A DNA stretch of 64,000 nucleotides from Psoroptes ovis (lineage: Eukaryota > Arthropoda > Arachnida > Sarcoptiformes > Psoroptidae): NCBI GenBank assembly GCA_002943765.1, contig PQWQ01000045.1:1-64000 (forward strand), in the 5' to 3' direction. Each line of letters begins with the position of its first letter. Within the stretch, counting starts at the first letter, position 1. Shown piece after piece: positions 25,001 to 40,000 of this stretch. The notes under the pieces were generated by a model. It did not search any database. It was not told where the DNA came from and saw nothing but the letters and a program-made list of their open reading frames with translations. Both the position numbers and the translations under genes were made by a program.

Positions 25001-28000
25001 TGTGCAATGTGCAGGTGAAAGAATGCATTCTTCGTTTTGTGATATGAAACATGCACAACACCAACAGCGAATGAAATGAGTGAAAACGAAGGCCATAAAT
25101 ATTTCGAATCATTTGATTGTTGTTGATGTCACATTAATGGCCAACATCTTTTCTTGAAACAAAAATGTTTGAGAACACTTTGGAAGTTTATATTTTCAAT
25201 TGATCAATGAGATTGAATGTTTGCATTTTGGTCAATAATTGGGTTTGCAGGATGATTTCCAACTGTGATTTGTTCAAATTCTTAATTAACAATAAAACAA
25301 AAAGAACAACACGATTTTCATAATTCAATCTATCCCAATGATAAATGTTGTAAGTATTTACTCATGAAGGAAACTACAAACAACCAAAAACAACATGGTT
25401 CGCTCATTTTTCTATGCTTTGATCAAGGTCATACAAACTCACATTTTAAGGTATGGACAAGATTCATTCATCTCGACCGAGTCAAGTACATATAAGCGAA
25501 CGGTGATGATCATCATCAATTTAATCATCAATCACATAATATTTCGAGTGAAATGTTCGGACCAAGAACTTAATAATGGTGTAGTTGATGAACAACAACG
25601 CGGCAACAAAAACAAATCATGCTCTTCTCAACATTATTTCGATTGTACAAATAATGATCATCTGCTGATAATGAAGATGTCAGAAAAGGTCAGCACTCAT
25701 CATCACCAAATCAATGATTTTTGCCTCGAGGCTATTATAGACAATTATTTTTGTGAATTTAATCTAACGAAAAAACACCACCCCCGTGCGTCCACTCCCA
25801 AATTCTTAAGATGATGGTCATTACATCATCGATAACAAGAGAAATATGAACAGTTGGAGATCGATTGAATTGGATTGAATGGAAAAATGAATTTGTCATC
25901 ATTTGTCAAAGTAAGTACCAAAATTGGTGGGAATATTCAGCCATTCGTTCAGCCATTGGTAATAACAACAGAACGGGTGACAGGCAGCAATTTGAATAGT
26001 AAATCAAATATGCAAATCTCTGAAAACATTCACACAAACGGAAATTGCAATTCATCGATTTGAATGACATAAACGGACATTGAGAGAACACATAGAGTAC
26101 GGAAAATCAAATTTAGAAAATGTAGTCTCTAAAAATCGATTCCAACTCAAACACAGAAAGCAACTAAAGCAAAGATTGGTTTGAATGCAGATGAATGTTT
26201 GATTTATGGAGTACCTATGCTTGAAAACATGTGTTGTTCACAAACAAATAAAATGTTTGGATCAATAAATGCATGAAAATAATTCAATTTATATGAATTA
26301 TTTAAGGAATATGGCAAAAAGTGTTAGTAGCAAAAGATAGAAACGGATCAGTCCAAAGCTCTTTTGGCAGAGTGAGAGAGAGGTTTCTGACATGAAAACT
26401 AGATTTATAATTGATTATTGCATTGATATGCTTGGAATGTTTACTGAATGTCTGCTTATTATTTGTCTGGTCATTGATGATGATGATGCTGATAGCGAAT
26501 TAGAAATAATGATAATGATTATAATTATAATAATAAAAATAATCATAATCATTATTCAATCTTTATTGTTGACAATAAATTTCTTTCTATCTTCACTGTT
26601 TCAACATATTTCAGGTTTGTTTGGACGAATTTTAAATGATTTTCTCTGAATATTAAGATAACGTTTTTATTTGATTTTGATTTCGGTGGATATTTATTAT
26701 TATCATTTTGCTTTGCTTGTATTCTCATTTTCAATCAATTTGAATGTGCTTTGAATGGCCCAAAAATTCCTTAGTGACTTAACTTACAAAGAAATCAAAG
26801 AATATGGCTATCAAATGAATGAATGGCCCATATAAACGCATTCCAGCTGTTTTTGTCATTGGCTTTTGCTAAATATGATCATAAAAATGATAGATTGAAT
26901 GATTGAATTGTTTTCCAATCACAAGTTGCCAAGGAAAAACAGGTAATGGTTTTTTGGTCATCATTCATTGATCAGTTATCATTGGTAAACAAAGGATATT
27001 TTCATTGTTAAAAAAGATTCACGCGTGTTAACAAGTCATCAGTCAACTCAAGTTTTGGGCGGAGAAGTGGAAATGAATTTAATTTGATTGTTTGGTGTGG
27101 GCACCTATTTTCTAAAGCAACACAACCAGATCATTACTAAAAATATTGAAAAGGATAAATCAATCGATTTCGGTTTGGTGGCTATTTGAATCACCCATTT
27201 GAATTCTCTCACAAACAAAATAAGAAATGCGATAAGATTGCTCATTAAATTCTGTATGAGAAGAGTTGATTAGTGAATACACAAAAAAGAAATTCAAACC
27301 AATAATTGAGAATGAGCAGAGAATTAAGACATTAATTTTCAACTAAATAAAATAATCAAACCAATGGCCGGTTCATTTGGTTGATTGTTGTTGTTGTGGT
27401 ATAAGCACCTTAGGGTAGAACGTGAACATGAAAAAAAAACGAAAAGCAATCAAAATGTATCGGGTGTTTGGAAGAGCTATGATTACTTCATCAAACTGGC
27501 AACAACACAAAAACAACATTCACCTGACAAACAAGCAAGCAACCTACTCATTTGGATGATTATATGATGAACTGCAAAATAAAGAAATGACTTGAATATC
27601 GAATTCAAATATATCGAGTGTCGGCCATTGAATAGAGAATTTCGCTAACTCAATTAAGACATTAAATAAATGAAATGAGAAAATTAAAATAAAACAAGCC
27701 ATGGTCATTATTTTCATTCCATTTATTCAGTTCAATTCATTATATACTCTCAAACATTCATCTCAGCTTGTGTCATTCAATTTTGCAAAATTGCCAATTG
27801 CCATTTCACTAGTACGGGTGTTGATTGCTGCTTATTTGCTAGTTTTTCCAAATTTTTTTACCCACTAAATCCTAATGACATTCAGCCAACGGAACGGCTG
27901 CACAATCATCTTTGTTGATGATCATAATAATTACAGCATATGGTCAACTGCTCATCACAGTCAGTGTACATTTAGCCAACTCAACTTAATTAAGAAATTA

Positions 28001-31000
28001 AGAGAACAAAAAGTGGAGGATACGCTAGATTTTCACCTTTAGTCAATTGATTTTTCAAAAAAAAAATGAATAAGAAAATTTAGCAACGAATACAATGATT
28101 ATCTATCATTTTCACGAAAACTCGTGATAACATAAGATCATTGATCAAATGATTGAAAATGAATAAATTTGGTGAAACCACTGAATGACAAGGACTCGTG
28201 AGACCATCTCTGGTGTATACGACGAGAAACGCCCGAAAAAGTATTGAAAAAATATAAATTATCAAAGAAGACAGGTGCTAAAAACTTGATCACATTTCAT
28301 ATTTGAGTTTGTGCATTAAGCTAGTAGAAACCTAGCAATATTCACTTGGTCGATCAAGTCAATTATTTTCACTGACTGACAGCACCAAACAGAACAAAAC
28401 ACAGACATTGATTTTCAAGAATTTGATGGCAAAAACTGGCTCAAAAAGTGTAAGACTAAGACTATGGCTGTGGTAATGAAAACATTAAATCATAGTCTTA
28501 AAGTAAAGCTGCTTTTATATGGTCATTCAGCCAAATAATAAAAAATATTCGACTTGGCCAATGACTTGAAGATGATGATTCTATTAAGCAACAACCATCA
28601 CTGGCCAGTTCGGATGATTGCTAGTTTCAGATGTTTTTCGCTGATTCGATCAAGTACACGAATAGTTTGAACACACCACCTAATAATAGAAATCATAATA
28701 ATGGCTTCAGGCTGAAACAAGAATGGACAACAAAATGCAGTTGGCATTTGTTTCTATAAATCAACGAATATTTTCAATAATTTGTGAAAGCGCGAAAATT
28801 GTAAAAAACCGATCCGATTCGATTTGGCCATTTCTCCATTGATTTGTTGTGCTGACAGCCACATTCAACATACGAGGAAAAAAATTAATCGAATCGAATC
28901 ATCAAATAAAAGCAAGCCAAACTGTAGGCGTATGATGATGATGATGTGAACATTTTTGTTGTTGCCCAGATTACATCTCAATCACACACATTCACAAACC
29001 AAATCATACCAATCGAAGATGCTCAAATTAATTGGAAACTAAAATTTTATGTAGATCCTGTTCGGGTGGAGAGCAGCAAGATGCTCTGTGTGTTTGCTGC
29101 CTGACATGTCACATCATCACAGTCATTTTTCAAATCAATCAGTAGCTTTACATTGTGATTGACGCATCAAACATTGAACACAATCAACAGGAGCCGAAAT
29201 TGAAAGTGATTCTATTTGCATAAGAAGCAAATGAATTATGGAGAATTGGACATTGAATCATCAATGAATGTCATTATAATTCATGATTTACATTAACTAT
29301 TCATCAATCACACAGAAAAACATGTCCGGCCAGCTGGCCTAACCAAGCGGCTTCAGCTTCATCAAATCTTGAATCATTGGTCCATGAATTTGAATGAAAA
29401 TTCATTGAGCCATAACCCAAAATTGAATAAAAAATTTAGTCCGAAAACGATCGAACATTATGTAAACGGAAGCAGTTATGATCATTACTAAATTTTGTTA
29501 AACATTCATTTTTTGAATATTTCCCAACTTTTTTCTTGCTTTCACCACATTTATTTTCACGCAGTTATGCATATGTTGAATCACCGAATTCAGATCAAAT
29601 CATTTATGACGAATGGCAAAGAAGAGAATTCGGTTCATAATTTGGTATCGATTATCAGCAAAAATAAAAAAATCATTTAACCAGAATGCAACACAAATCA
29701 TGAAAAAGGAAACAAATTTGAGTAAAAAATTCTTTCATTTTTAAATCGATGTAACCAAATGTTGACATATGCATTCGAACATTACATTACACTGATGACG
29801 ATGAATCACACACAGCTAAGTGAATATATCGAATACAAATGAATCGAAATCGACCAAAAAACAATCATCAAGAATTGGTGTTTTTGTTTCTGTTTGTTTG
29901 TTATCGTTTCTAACACTTTTCACAGTTCCATTCTCTGATTTAATTCGAGGAATGGACAAAGAAATGCCGTTATTCTGCAATTTTGACTGGTCACGGTATA
30001 TGCGCCACTCATATCATACTGATGACATGTCGATGACATTTTTATTTTTAGTGTTTGGCTTCCAAACAAACAAAATAAACAAATATTCATCTGAATGAAT
30101 GAAAAAATGACATGAACTTTCAACATTTTACAACATGGTTTCAGGTTACAAAAAATACACATAAATTCTGAGCATTTTTATGGTGATGCCGACCAAAACA
30201 TTCAAAAGAAAGACATTCATTTCACAATGACATGATGACAAGTCCAAACGGAAAAATTAAAAGTGAATTGATTGGATTTGAATGATCAAATAATATTCAT
30301 TGTTCAAATATGAAAAATTGTTTGAAAGATGGGAGAATGAATGAAAACTGTTAATGAAATGAATATAAATGGATGGATCATTGATCGAAATGCCACTAGA
30401 AATAATGACATTGGCATAAATATGATCATCAGGATTATGTCATGAAAAGAATGCATTTCCTGGGCCAATCATCTAACACATGTGCTTGTCATTTAGGACA
30501 TTCATAAGCTGTATTTAATCATTAGACTTATTCATTTCAAACTGGATTATCTCGACAGTTTCTCACATTAATATTATTTTCATTAATGATTCACTAACAG
30601 CAAATAACAAGGCCAAATGAAAAATCGTGTATCCAAAGTGTTTTCTTTTGTCGACTGATGTAATGATGACAAGGGAACGAATGAATCGAAGTATCATTAA
30701 TAAAACAACATTAGCCATTCGAACAACGAAAAACATGTCGAATGTCATCAGAACTACTTAATGAGATGGTTGTTGTGTGCATTAAATTTTGATAAATTAA
30801 CCATCTTAAAAGAATGGCCATTAAAAACATGGAACTAATTCAGTGAAATAAACAAAAGATTATTTCCGATAATGCAGTCTCTCTGCAATTCGACAGCCAA
30901 TCTAATGACAAGGTGCTAAATCCAATAAACAAAGCAAACAAACAATGATTCGATTAGACAATTGTCATTTTGTTTTTGAAAATAAATATTTTTGATGTTT

Positions 31001-34000
31001 CCAAACAATGGTACAGCCTCTAGGTTTCCATATCCGGGCCTATTCGGACTGTTTGGCAACCAATTTTCAAATAAATGGAAAAATTATCAAGAAAAATGTC
31101 AGTTATCATAATCATAATGGTAATGCTTATTCCCCGAAGAAATGAAGCAACGTCAAAATTCAATTAAACTGTTTGCTGCTCTGATTTATCTTTGGCTCAT
31201 TTTGTGCTTAGGGAATCGAGAGAAACAAAGTAAAAAACGTGCCTAAGATGATTGAAATGACGTGAGGATGCCATTTAAATGTGTGCCATTGGTCTGCAAA
31301 ATTGTCGTCAAATAAAAATTAAAAAAGTTTTTTTGTTAATTTGAATTATTCAAATGAATATTCCTTGAGAAAAATATGGCTTTTTGTCATCAAAAGGGAA
31401 TTCACTGATTCGAAATCTGATATCACGTAAGCGGTACCAGAAATGTACAAACGATCAAATGCTAAAAATGGAATTGTTTTTGTTGCATGATGCCATGCAT
31501 TAATTTGATTATGATTTGAAAAAATGAAATTATAACAAACATAAATGGCAATGTTTGTGTCGCGTGTTCATTGTTGCAGATGATCATCATCACTGATAAA
31601 CCAAGAATGGACTATTTGAGACACAAGACTTGGACTAAACCATAAATTGCGTATTAATTGTTATTTTGGACAAAACACAAAAATTAGCCAAAACAGATCG
31701 ACATTTAAGAAACTTTGCAGCCATACACTCTCACTAAGAGCCAACAGGAGAAATGTGAATAGACACGCAAATGATTATGATTTGATTAGATTGGCCAAGA
31801 TGGACATATTTCGTGAGCAAAAAAACAAAAACAAACGAAATCTGGCATCAAGATGTGTTTAGTGATTATAATAATTGATAAAAAGGCGACAACAAGTCGA
31901 GAATATTTTCAAGTGGAAGAATATTTAAATGAGAATTATTTGGGAGTTATTGAAACAAATACAAACATGAGTAGTACATATGGCTTCTACCAGCAAACAG
32001 CAGCAGTAATGCTTGAGGCAGTCTGTGTGAAATGATGATGATAATAATAATGTAAATAATGTGATAATGACTTAATCGTTATGCCATTAGCAAAGTGAAC
32101 ACATCAACAAGTGAAACATGATTCTTTTAATGACTTTAATAGTTATGAGTGATATGAATGTGTTTGGTGATTAAAAATAATATTTTTTCTTCAAATATCA
32201 AACATATAACATCATCATTTAGTGATTATGGCGGTTCATAATCACATTCATAGTGAATTGCTGAATTGCCTTTCTAAACATTTTGTTGATTATCACTCTT
32301 TATATTTTCGATATATCATAATTCATATGATTAACTTTTCTTTACCTTTCATGTCTCCTTAAGTGGAAAATTGACTGTTTGCTTCATGATTCAATTGATA
32401 ATCATTTTTGGATTATTCATTCAAGCTAAATGCACTCTGTTGGTAATGATTATATTAAGATGAATAAAAAACAACAAATAATTCAATTTGACTGATGGTC
32501 ATTATTAATGATCACACAACAGACAACCGAAAATGATTGTATTGACCAATACAGATGTTTCAACAAAACAGACCCTCTCTCTCTCTCGGTTCCCGACTCT
32601 CAAATGTTTGCAGCACATGTGAATCGATTGGCCTGTTAGTAGTTTGTGGCTTAATTTTCATATGAAGCATGTTTTGATTTAAAAATTTTATTTTTTAAAT
32701 CAAACAGATGTATGTATGTATGTGTATGGCCAACAAAATTTAAATTTAAATGTGGATTTGTGATGATGGTGGGTGAATTTATAATAAGTCTACAAATGCA
32801 CAGTGGATCAACTAAAATTTTTAAGTGAAAAATGGCCATTTGCTCCAAACGATTCTCTCAGCACACATTGCCATTCTAAATCAATAGATTATGCATTTGT
32901 GCACATAGAATGGCGAATATTCTGCTTCAAATTTTTATTTTTGATTTTCGTTCATTATGATCTTAACAAGAACACGCGCATTTTCGGCAGCAAAGAAATG
33001 TTGGCCAAAGTACTTGTGATAAGAATTAATAATAATGTGAATAAATTCAAAGTTTGCATCGATCGTTTAGCATAATATTTGAAAATCGATGATAGACGCT
33101 GCTTACTGTGAAAGCAGATAACAGAAAGAAATATTGATCCAGCAATAAATCAGTGGGCAATAAATCAAATTTTTTCACGAATAAATCTCGCATCATTAGA
33201 AAGCATATTGTGCATGAATAGCATCGATGCAAATCCGTAGATTATTATTATTATCATTAAGAGTGATTCATTCAATGGTTGCTCAAAGATATGTGCTTGT
33301 TTGTCAAAGTCGCTAAGCCAAACATAATGATGATGACAAGAGGACATTAAGTTTTGTTTGCATAAACCAAACATTCTGGCTAGCAATCGATAAGAATCGA
33401 TGATACCAAACATTCAATCACACAAATGATGACTGAATGTTTCAATGGACTGTAAATATTGAGGCATCCATATGAATTATTGTGGCTAAATTGAATATAA
33501 ACATATCGTTTGACTATGGGCGTCATTCATCTCGATTATTAATCATAGCGATCAAATCTGCTTTATGAGAAGAATAGAATATGCGTGCATTAAACACACT
33601 AAGCAAACATTGAAAGCCCATAATCTTGAGTCATTATTATGCGTTCATATCGGTTGGCAGCCACATCCCAATGTTCATTAATATACATTTGTTGCTACAT
33701 TGTTTAAGCAAATTGTCAGTCAAGTCACACACACAGACACATGTACACAGCAGCCATTGAATGACATGTACACAAATAAAAAACCAGAAATGAAACAAAA
33801 CAAACAAATCAATGCCAATTATCGAAATGTGGGAAAAATTGTTGTGGAGGAAGCAAATGAATTGACAAGCCACAACACACAAACACATGGACCATCAAAC
33901 ATAAACACAAATGATCGTGTTTTTGGATTAAGTTTTGTTGTTTATGTTTGATGATAAGCCTAATGCTCGATCAAAATATGTTGATTGGCCAGCAATCAAA

Positions 34001-37000
34001 CAACTAATTTGGATCGTGATTTGATTTCATTTTTTTTTTTTGTTTGATTTAAATGCAATTCGATTGGACAACTAAACAGACAGGTAGCATCATTGATGGG
34101 TGCTGAGAGTTCGAATAGCTTTTGAACACGTTTGAAAAAAGAATCGATCACCATCACAGACCGATGATGGCTATTCATTGTGATTGGCAAGAATTAAATG
34201 GGCATTCATTAAAAAATTGAAAATTGCAAACTCAATGGGTGATTTGGCATTTAGATTTTACATCAGAAAAAGTAAATAATCAAATTGCTAAGTTGATGGC
34301 AATCACATCTGAAAAGCACAATAAGAACAAAGCAAAAACTAATGACAATCAACCAAAATCAAATGACGACGGATGCTTCCATTACAATTTTGCTGTGCCA
34401 TCAAATTATCTCTTCAAATGACTACTGCATTGTTTTCATTCATTTATTTGCTTAATGTTTGTTTGGCTGATAATAATTAGAGATTGGCCAAATCGTATAA
34501 TTGAATCAATTCATTAATGAAAACAAAAACCAAAATGAATTATGTTTTTGCGCTAATTATTTAATGATTGTTTTCAATTATTTCATTTGTTTTCTTATCA
34601 ATTCATGAACCAACAAAAATGAATAAATGAAAGATGCACAAAAAGTTATTTTGTTTAAAATAAAAGTTATAAACACGTGCTTCACACACTGAGCGAATTG
34701 AATATATGATTAACAATTCTGAGCACAAAGTTTACAAAAAAAGAAGAGACGATTCACCATCATTCATTAATAACACTGAATTCATGCATTGAATATTGAA
34801 TAAGTCTTCTCCCAGTGACAAACACATAAAAAATGATTCATTTCAAATTCAAACAAAACTTTGCTTTGCTTTCACAATTTGGCAAACAAACACATTTGTT
34901 CGGTGTAATTTAAAATGATCAAGAAAACAAAGTAAATAATCAAATGTTGTTGTCATATTAAGCCGAGCCAAGACAAAGACCCAGAGCACATTTGAATTGA
35001 ATGAACAATGAAAGCATAATAATTTGCTATGAATATCAATTTGTCATTCGATCCCAGATTCCCAAACACGACTAGGGTCGGGATTGGACAATTCTCAGGT
35101 GTAAACTAATACTGAATTAATGCAAATTTGGTCAACACAACAAACAACTAAAACTAATCCGTTTATTGTCCTCGGCTCAAAATTTTGCAAATTGACAAAA
35201 GCATTTTTGCCGCTTTTATTCAAAAATAGAAAAAGCAGGGATTTAAAATTTATATGAATCACAAATCGAACCTGTTCTTTGCAATCAAATTAGTAATGAA
35301 ATGAATAAATAAGCCCAAATGCAAAATGAAATCTGTCGAAAAATTCCAATGCCGGATTATGGAAAATATGATTGTGTGTGAATATGTGCAACACACAAAA
35401 AATGTTCCAGGTAAAATTCAAATTTCAAAAAGGACTCATGTTTCAAGGTGTGTGAGTGGTGGATGCAGCCATCAAATGTCGAATTCGATTCGAATCGAAA
35501 CAAATTAAATTCAATGAAAAAGCATTTGATTGTTGTGGCAGTGAATGCACGGAGAACACATTCACGTTTTCTTTCTTTTTTGATCGATACAAACGAAACA
35601 AATGGAAAAAACCAGCAAAACAACGAGAAACAAGTATTGACAACAAAATGAAGAAAGCTAGCAACAGGCAAATCAGGCAAATATCGAAGAAAATATTTGC
35701 TTCGAGTCAAGTAGCCACACACAACGAGATCAAACGAAAACACTGCACTCAGAAACAAACAATCATCCAGAATGAAGACGTCAAACTTTGCACACCGATT
35801 GACTTTCATCTTTGAGTTGAAAGGTGGCCAGGTCACATTCATTGATTACCCATGAGTGTGTATGTGAGATTTGGACCTATTCAATTTTTGAACAAACAAC
35901 AGTCGATACACTTTTGCTGCATTTATTTTGGCCATCAAAAGCAACTAACTAACCTCGAATCATTATTATGTGAAGCCTAATTCATTCGGAGTCGTGCAGT
36001 GCAAAAATTGAGTGAATGTGAATAATGAACAAAACAATTGCATCGAAGAAAAGGAAAACATGTTGGCCCTAAGAAAATTTTTTGTTTGTAACAAAAAACA
36101 AATCCAACCAAACAGATTGGTGGGCTTGAATTTCATTCAGCGTCTTCAAAAAACAAAACAAATGAAATTGTACCGCTTCGAACAGTGAAACAATCACTGA
36201 TTTTTCACTGTTCGGGTATTTCGATTGTCCAAATGTATGAAGGTTTTGTTGAATCACTTAAAGAAAATGATGGAAAGTTGAATGATTCAAATGAAATCAT
36301 TTTGAAATATCGAATTTCAATGATTTGGAAGTGTAAATGATAAGCAAATAAATAATTGCCAAAATAGATATAACACACTCTGCAATGAAAATTGACAAAT
36401 GAACAGAAAACAATTCAGATTTCGATTGTCATGTTTGATATTTGGGAAACAATTCGATAAAGTCATCAAATGCACAAAGTTAATCAAGCAAACTTTTTGA
36501 CCTAAAAATAAATAAGCAATGAACAGTACCAGAGACCCTTGTTTGTGTGTGTTAATGTTTGTGAATATTGAATGAGTGAGAAAATAAATGAATCAAATCC
36601 ATAGGGAGCAATAGCATAATCGAGAGAGCATATTGTTCAATGGATATTGTCGGAAAATGAACAACAAGCAGTGACAAACATTCACATTGAACGAACAATT
36701 CAATGCTTTCACTGATTACAACAATCGCATGCGGTATTCATGGCCGACTGGCTATTCAATTGAATCAGTTAGGTAATTTGATAGGTGATTAGATCGATTT
36801 TGTGTGTTTGATATTTACCTCGATGATGTCTCAGTGAATGTTCATTGCCATAGTGGCCGCTTGGAGATGATGATGATGACCAATGTCTTCGAGATGCTTG
36901 AGCCGTAGCAAAAATGACAATCATCATCATCATCATCACTGATTGCCATGACAAATGTTTCATTTGAAAGTTAGTCTGATGCACGTATTTGGTGATATGA

Positions 37001-40000
37001 TTTGATGATTTATTAGGAAGTTGTTTACATTTAACATGATGATGACACAGATTATTATGAAAATGGTAAATATTATTATTTGGCATGTGTATGATCACAT
37101 TACCATCATTTGAACAATCATCATCATCAGCCATTGTTGTCATTGTGATGTTATCATTTTTTGCTGAAATCATTGATGATGTTAATGACGTTAACACACA
37201 CACTAACTATGGCACACTTTCCACCAACAGCAATCACCGAAATGACTTGACTAATGCACACAACACTACAATTGGATCACTGTTGATGATGATTGTAATA
37301 TTCAAATGATTGTGATGATTATAAGAATTGACAAACAAACAAAAACCAACTGCTGTGTTAGTATTTGCTGAATTACAAACAGTCACAATGATTCAACCAC
37401 GATTTTGGCGAGTTGAATCAAAAAAAGAATTTCAAGTGAATGCCTATCAATCGATCGATTGATTGTTGTGTTGCTGTTTATGTCAATTATTGAAATCGAA
37501 TTGCAGATGTTTGTTTCGATGATGAAAATTGATGATTTTGAATTTAATTTGATTGACAGCTTTCTGCTCTTCTTCTTCTTCTCAGTAACTAAAGATGATC
37601 AATTCAAAAACAAACAAAAGCAACCGAATGGAATATTTGAAGCTTATTCAAAAATTGAATTGAATTATAAATAAATCTATGCATTTAACAACCACCTGTA
37701 GAGTTAAATGCTTTGAAGACCAATTCAAATCTATCGATCGATGAGAATTCAATGGAAAGAGTGAGTTATGGATGCATAGATCGGGTTTGCCATTGGATGA
37801 AGATGCGTTTTCGTAATTCAATTCAATTATCAGTAGGATTTGTTTGGTAATCACATTGAACACAGACGACGATGTGCACTACACCACTGCTTAAAAACGA
37901 ATGATTTCAACATTCTCATCGTTGGTTTTCTTTTTGCCAAAATGTTTTGAAAAAAGAGACTCAATCATTTGTGGTAGTGGTTTATTTTTGAGTGCAGGAG
38001 GAAAATTGATAGAAGCATACATTTCAATGAAAATAAATTTATCAAATGTCAATTCAGTTAATGTATGCCTCTAGCATTCGACACGGAATGAACCGAATTC
38101 GATGGTCCTTTTGTGTTCAGGTGCACCGAAGCGGGACCCGAGAAAAGCCACATTTTTGAAGAATGAATAATGCGTGCGATTGTCGGATGCAATGGACCAA
38201 CGATTGTGAAATGATCGTTGGCCGAATGAAAACAAAAAACCCACAAAAATGAAGCAGAAATGCATTTGGAAAGCATATTGCACGATTGGATCGAATGAAT
38301 GAAGGTCATCATTATGAGATTTGAAAAGTTTTGATTGTCGCGTGTCATTTTCGCTTGTTTTGTCGGTTACCAAAACAAAGCATCTGATTTTGTTTTGATC
38401 GAACACATCATTAATGATAGTCGATGGATGCATCATTTGATCGAATGAATGAATGAAAAAGCAAATAAATCAAACATATTCTTAGTTTGGGAAGAATCCA
38501 TTTCGCTTCCATTTCCGTTTGGGTGTCAAAAAGACTAACGAGGTGGCTGTCAAGGGCAGAGATTGTCATTCAGAGAGAGACACACATTTGCATGGCTCAT
38601 AAACAAATAAACAAAATTAAAATTAAGATCAAAATGAACGGTGCACTTGACAGGCACGAACAGTAAATGAAAAATATTTGCATCAAATTAACCAGTCATC
38701 GGTTACATTTGGGATTCAAAGTCAAAACAATGTGTGCCAACGAATGAATCACACAGCAAAGTTGATCAGTTTTCACATGAATATTTGGCATTGTGTTCAT
38801 GTGTTTAATCGAAAATGATCGATGCTCAACACAAAGTCTAAAATGTCAACGATCTGCATGTATTTTAGACTTTGTGCCAACACTGGACAAACATGGGATT
38901 ATCTTTGGCAACCGATTTGTTTGTTTGCTCAAAGCCAATTAGTGTTGAATGTTAATCAGACATTTGATTGTTTTGTTATGATTATCGTCAATCGAAATAT
39001 TTGTTTTGATGACGATGAATGATAAGCCACCGAATGTTTATCGCTTATTTATTGTTATTATCCTTACACATTGATGACCTTTTGCACAGATTTATCGACA
39101 TTTTATTTACCATGACGACCACAATGTCCGAAAAAATGCTGCTTCAGTTTAGTGTCTGCCAAATTCAACCTCTTCTCACTGGACTCAATGTCATCGAATC
39201 ATTTGAATTTTTAAAATATAAAAAAACATATGGCTGCAGGTGATTTGCGCCGAAAAAAGATCAAACGAGAAAAAGTTGAAAGATATGAACATATTTGCAC
39301 CAATAACAATTTTTATCTAAATTGAATCAACCCTAATGAAAAGGCTGCAATCAAACATAATAAAAAGGCCAATTATGTCATCAAATTTATTTAATAATCA
39401 AAGCAGTCATTTTTTATCTTCGCTTTTTATAAATAGGACTCCGATCGAAAACAATCCTGATTCTGTGATTAACTTTTGGTTGAAAATTCAAATTGTCACA
39501 TCTGAACAAGCAGAAAAGTGGAAAAAGTCTAATCAATATTTTGAATGACATGAAATGAATGCAATGGTCATATCATAATGAGCAATCTTGATCGATGTTC
39601 AATTTAAGAATAATTAACAAAAAACACCCACCACCACTGAATGTTGATGATTATTATCTTGACAGATTTTGGTTGGTCAAATTAATAGAAAGACTATTTT
39701 GAATCGAATGTTTGTTGTTGTGTAATTGTGGAATCGAATGATGCACCCGCACCCAAATCATTTAACCTGTCAATCGTGACTGAGGGAAAGGAGTTGATTA
39801 ATTTTCATTCAATTTTCTGCTGTCGAATAAGTCCACTAATTTCATTGGCAAAGTTTGTTAAATGGAAAATTTATATGAAAACTGACTGACCATTTTAATG
39901 ATCGAATCAGTCGGTATTCATTGAATGTGTTTGTTGTATTGATTTTTACTGAAAGCAAACTTTGTTGGTTTAGTCACAGAAAACAATAAGAATGCTCCAT

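Larger units (their letters stand above)
21865..36818 (-). other. Sema2a intron, left 15 kb
   Basis: No exon with supportable splice sites and homology was found. It contains microsatellites (GT near 22196-22214 and 24244-24262, TGC at 23326-23348, CT at 32574-32587), a 140-codon plus-strand frame at 22404-22826 of doubtful meaning, a stop-poor block at about 35320-35850, and a 12-bp-stem hairpin at 36171-36217. Confidence 0.7.

Noticed and set aside
25395..25814. 139-codon plus-strand frame in a Sema2a intron
   Set aside because: No domain, signal or splice context; mixed His/Asn/Lys content as expected from AT-rich DNA.
28450..28495. MicroRNA candidate (TAAGACTATG ... CATAGTCTTA)
   Set aside because: Only a 10-bp stem with a long unpaired loop; not distinguishable from chance.
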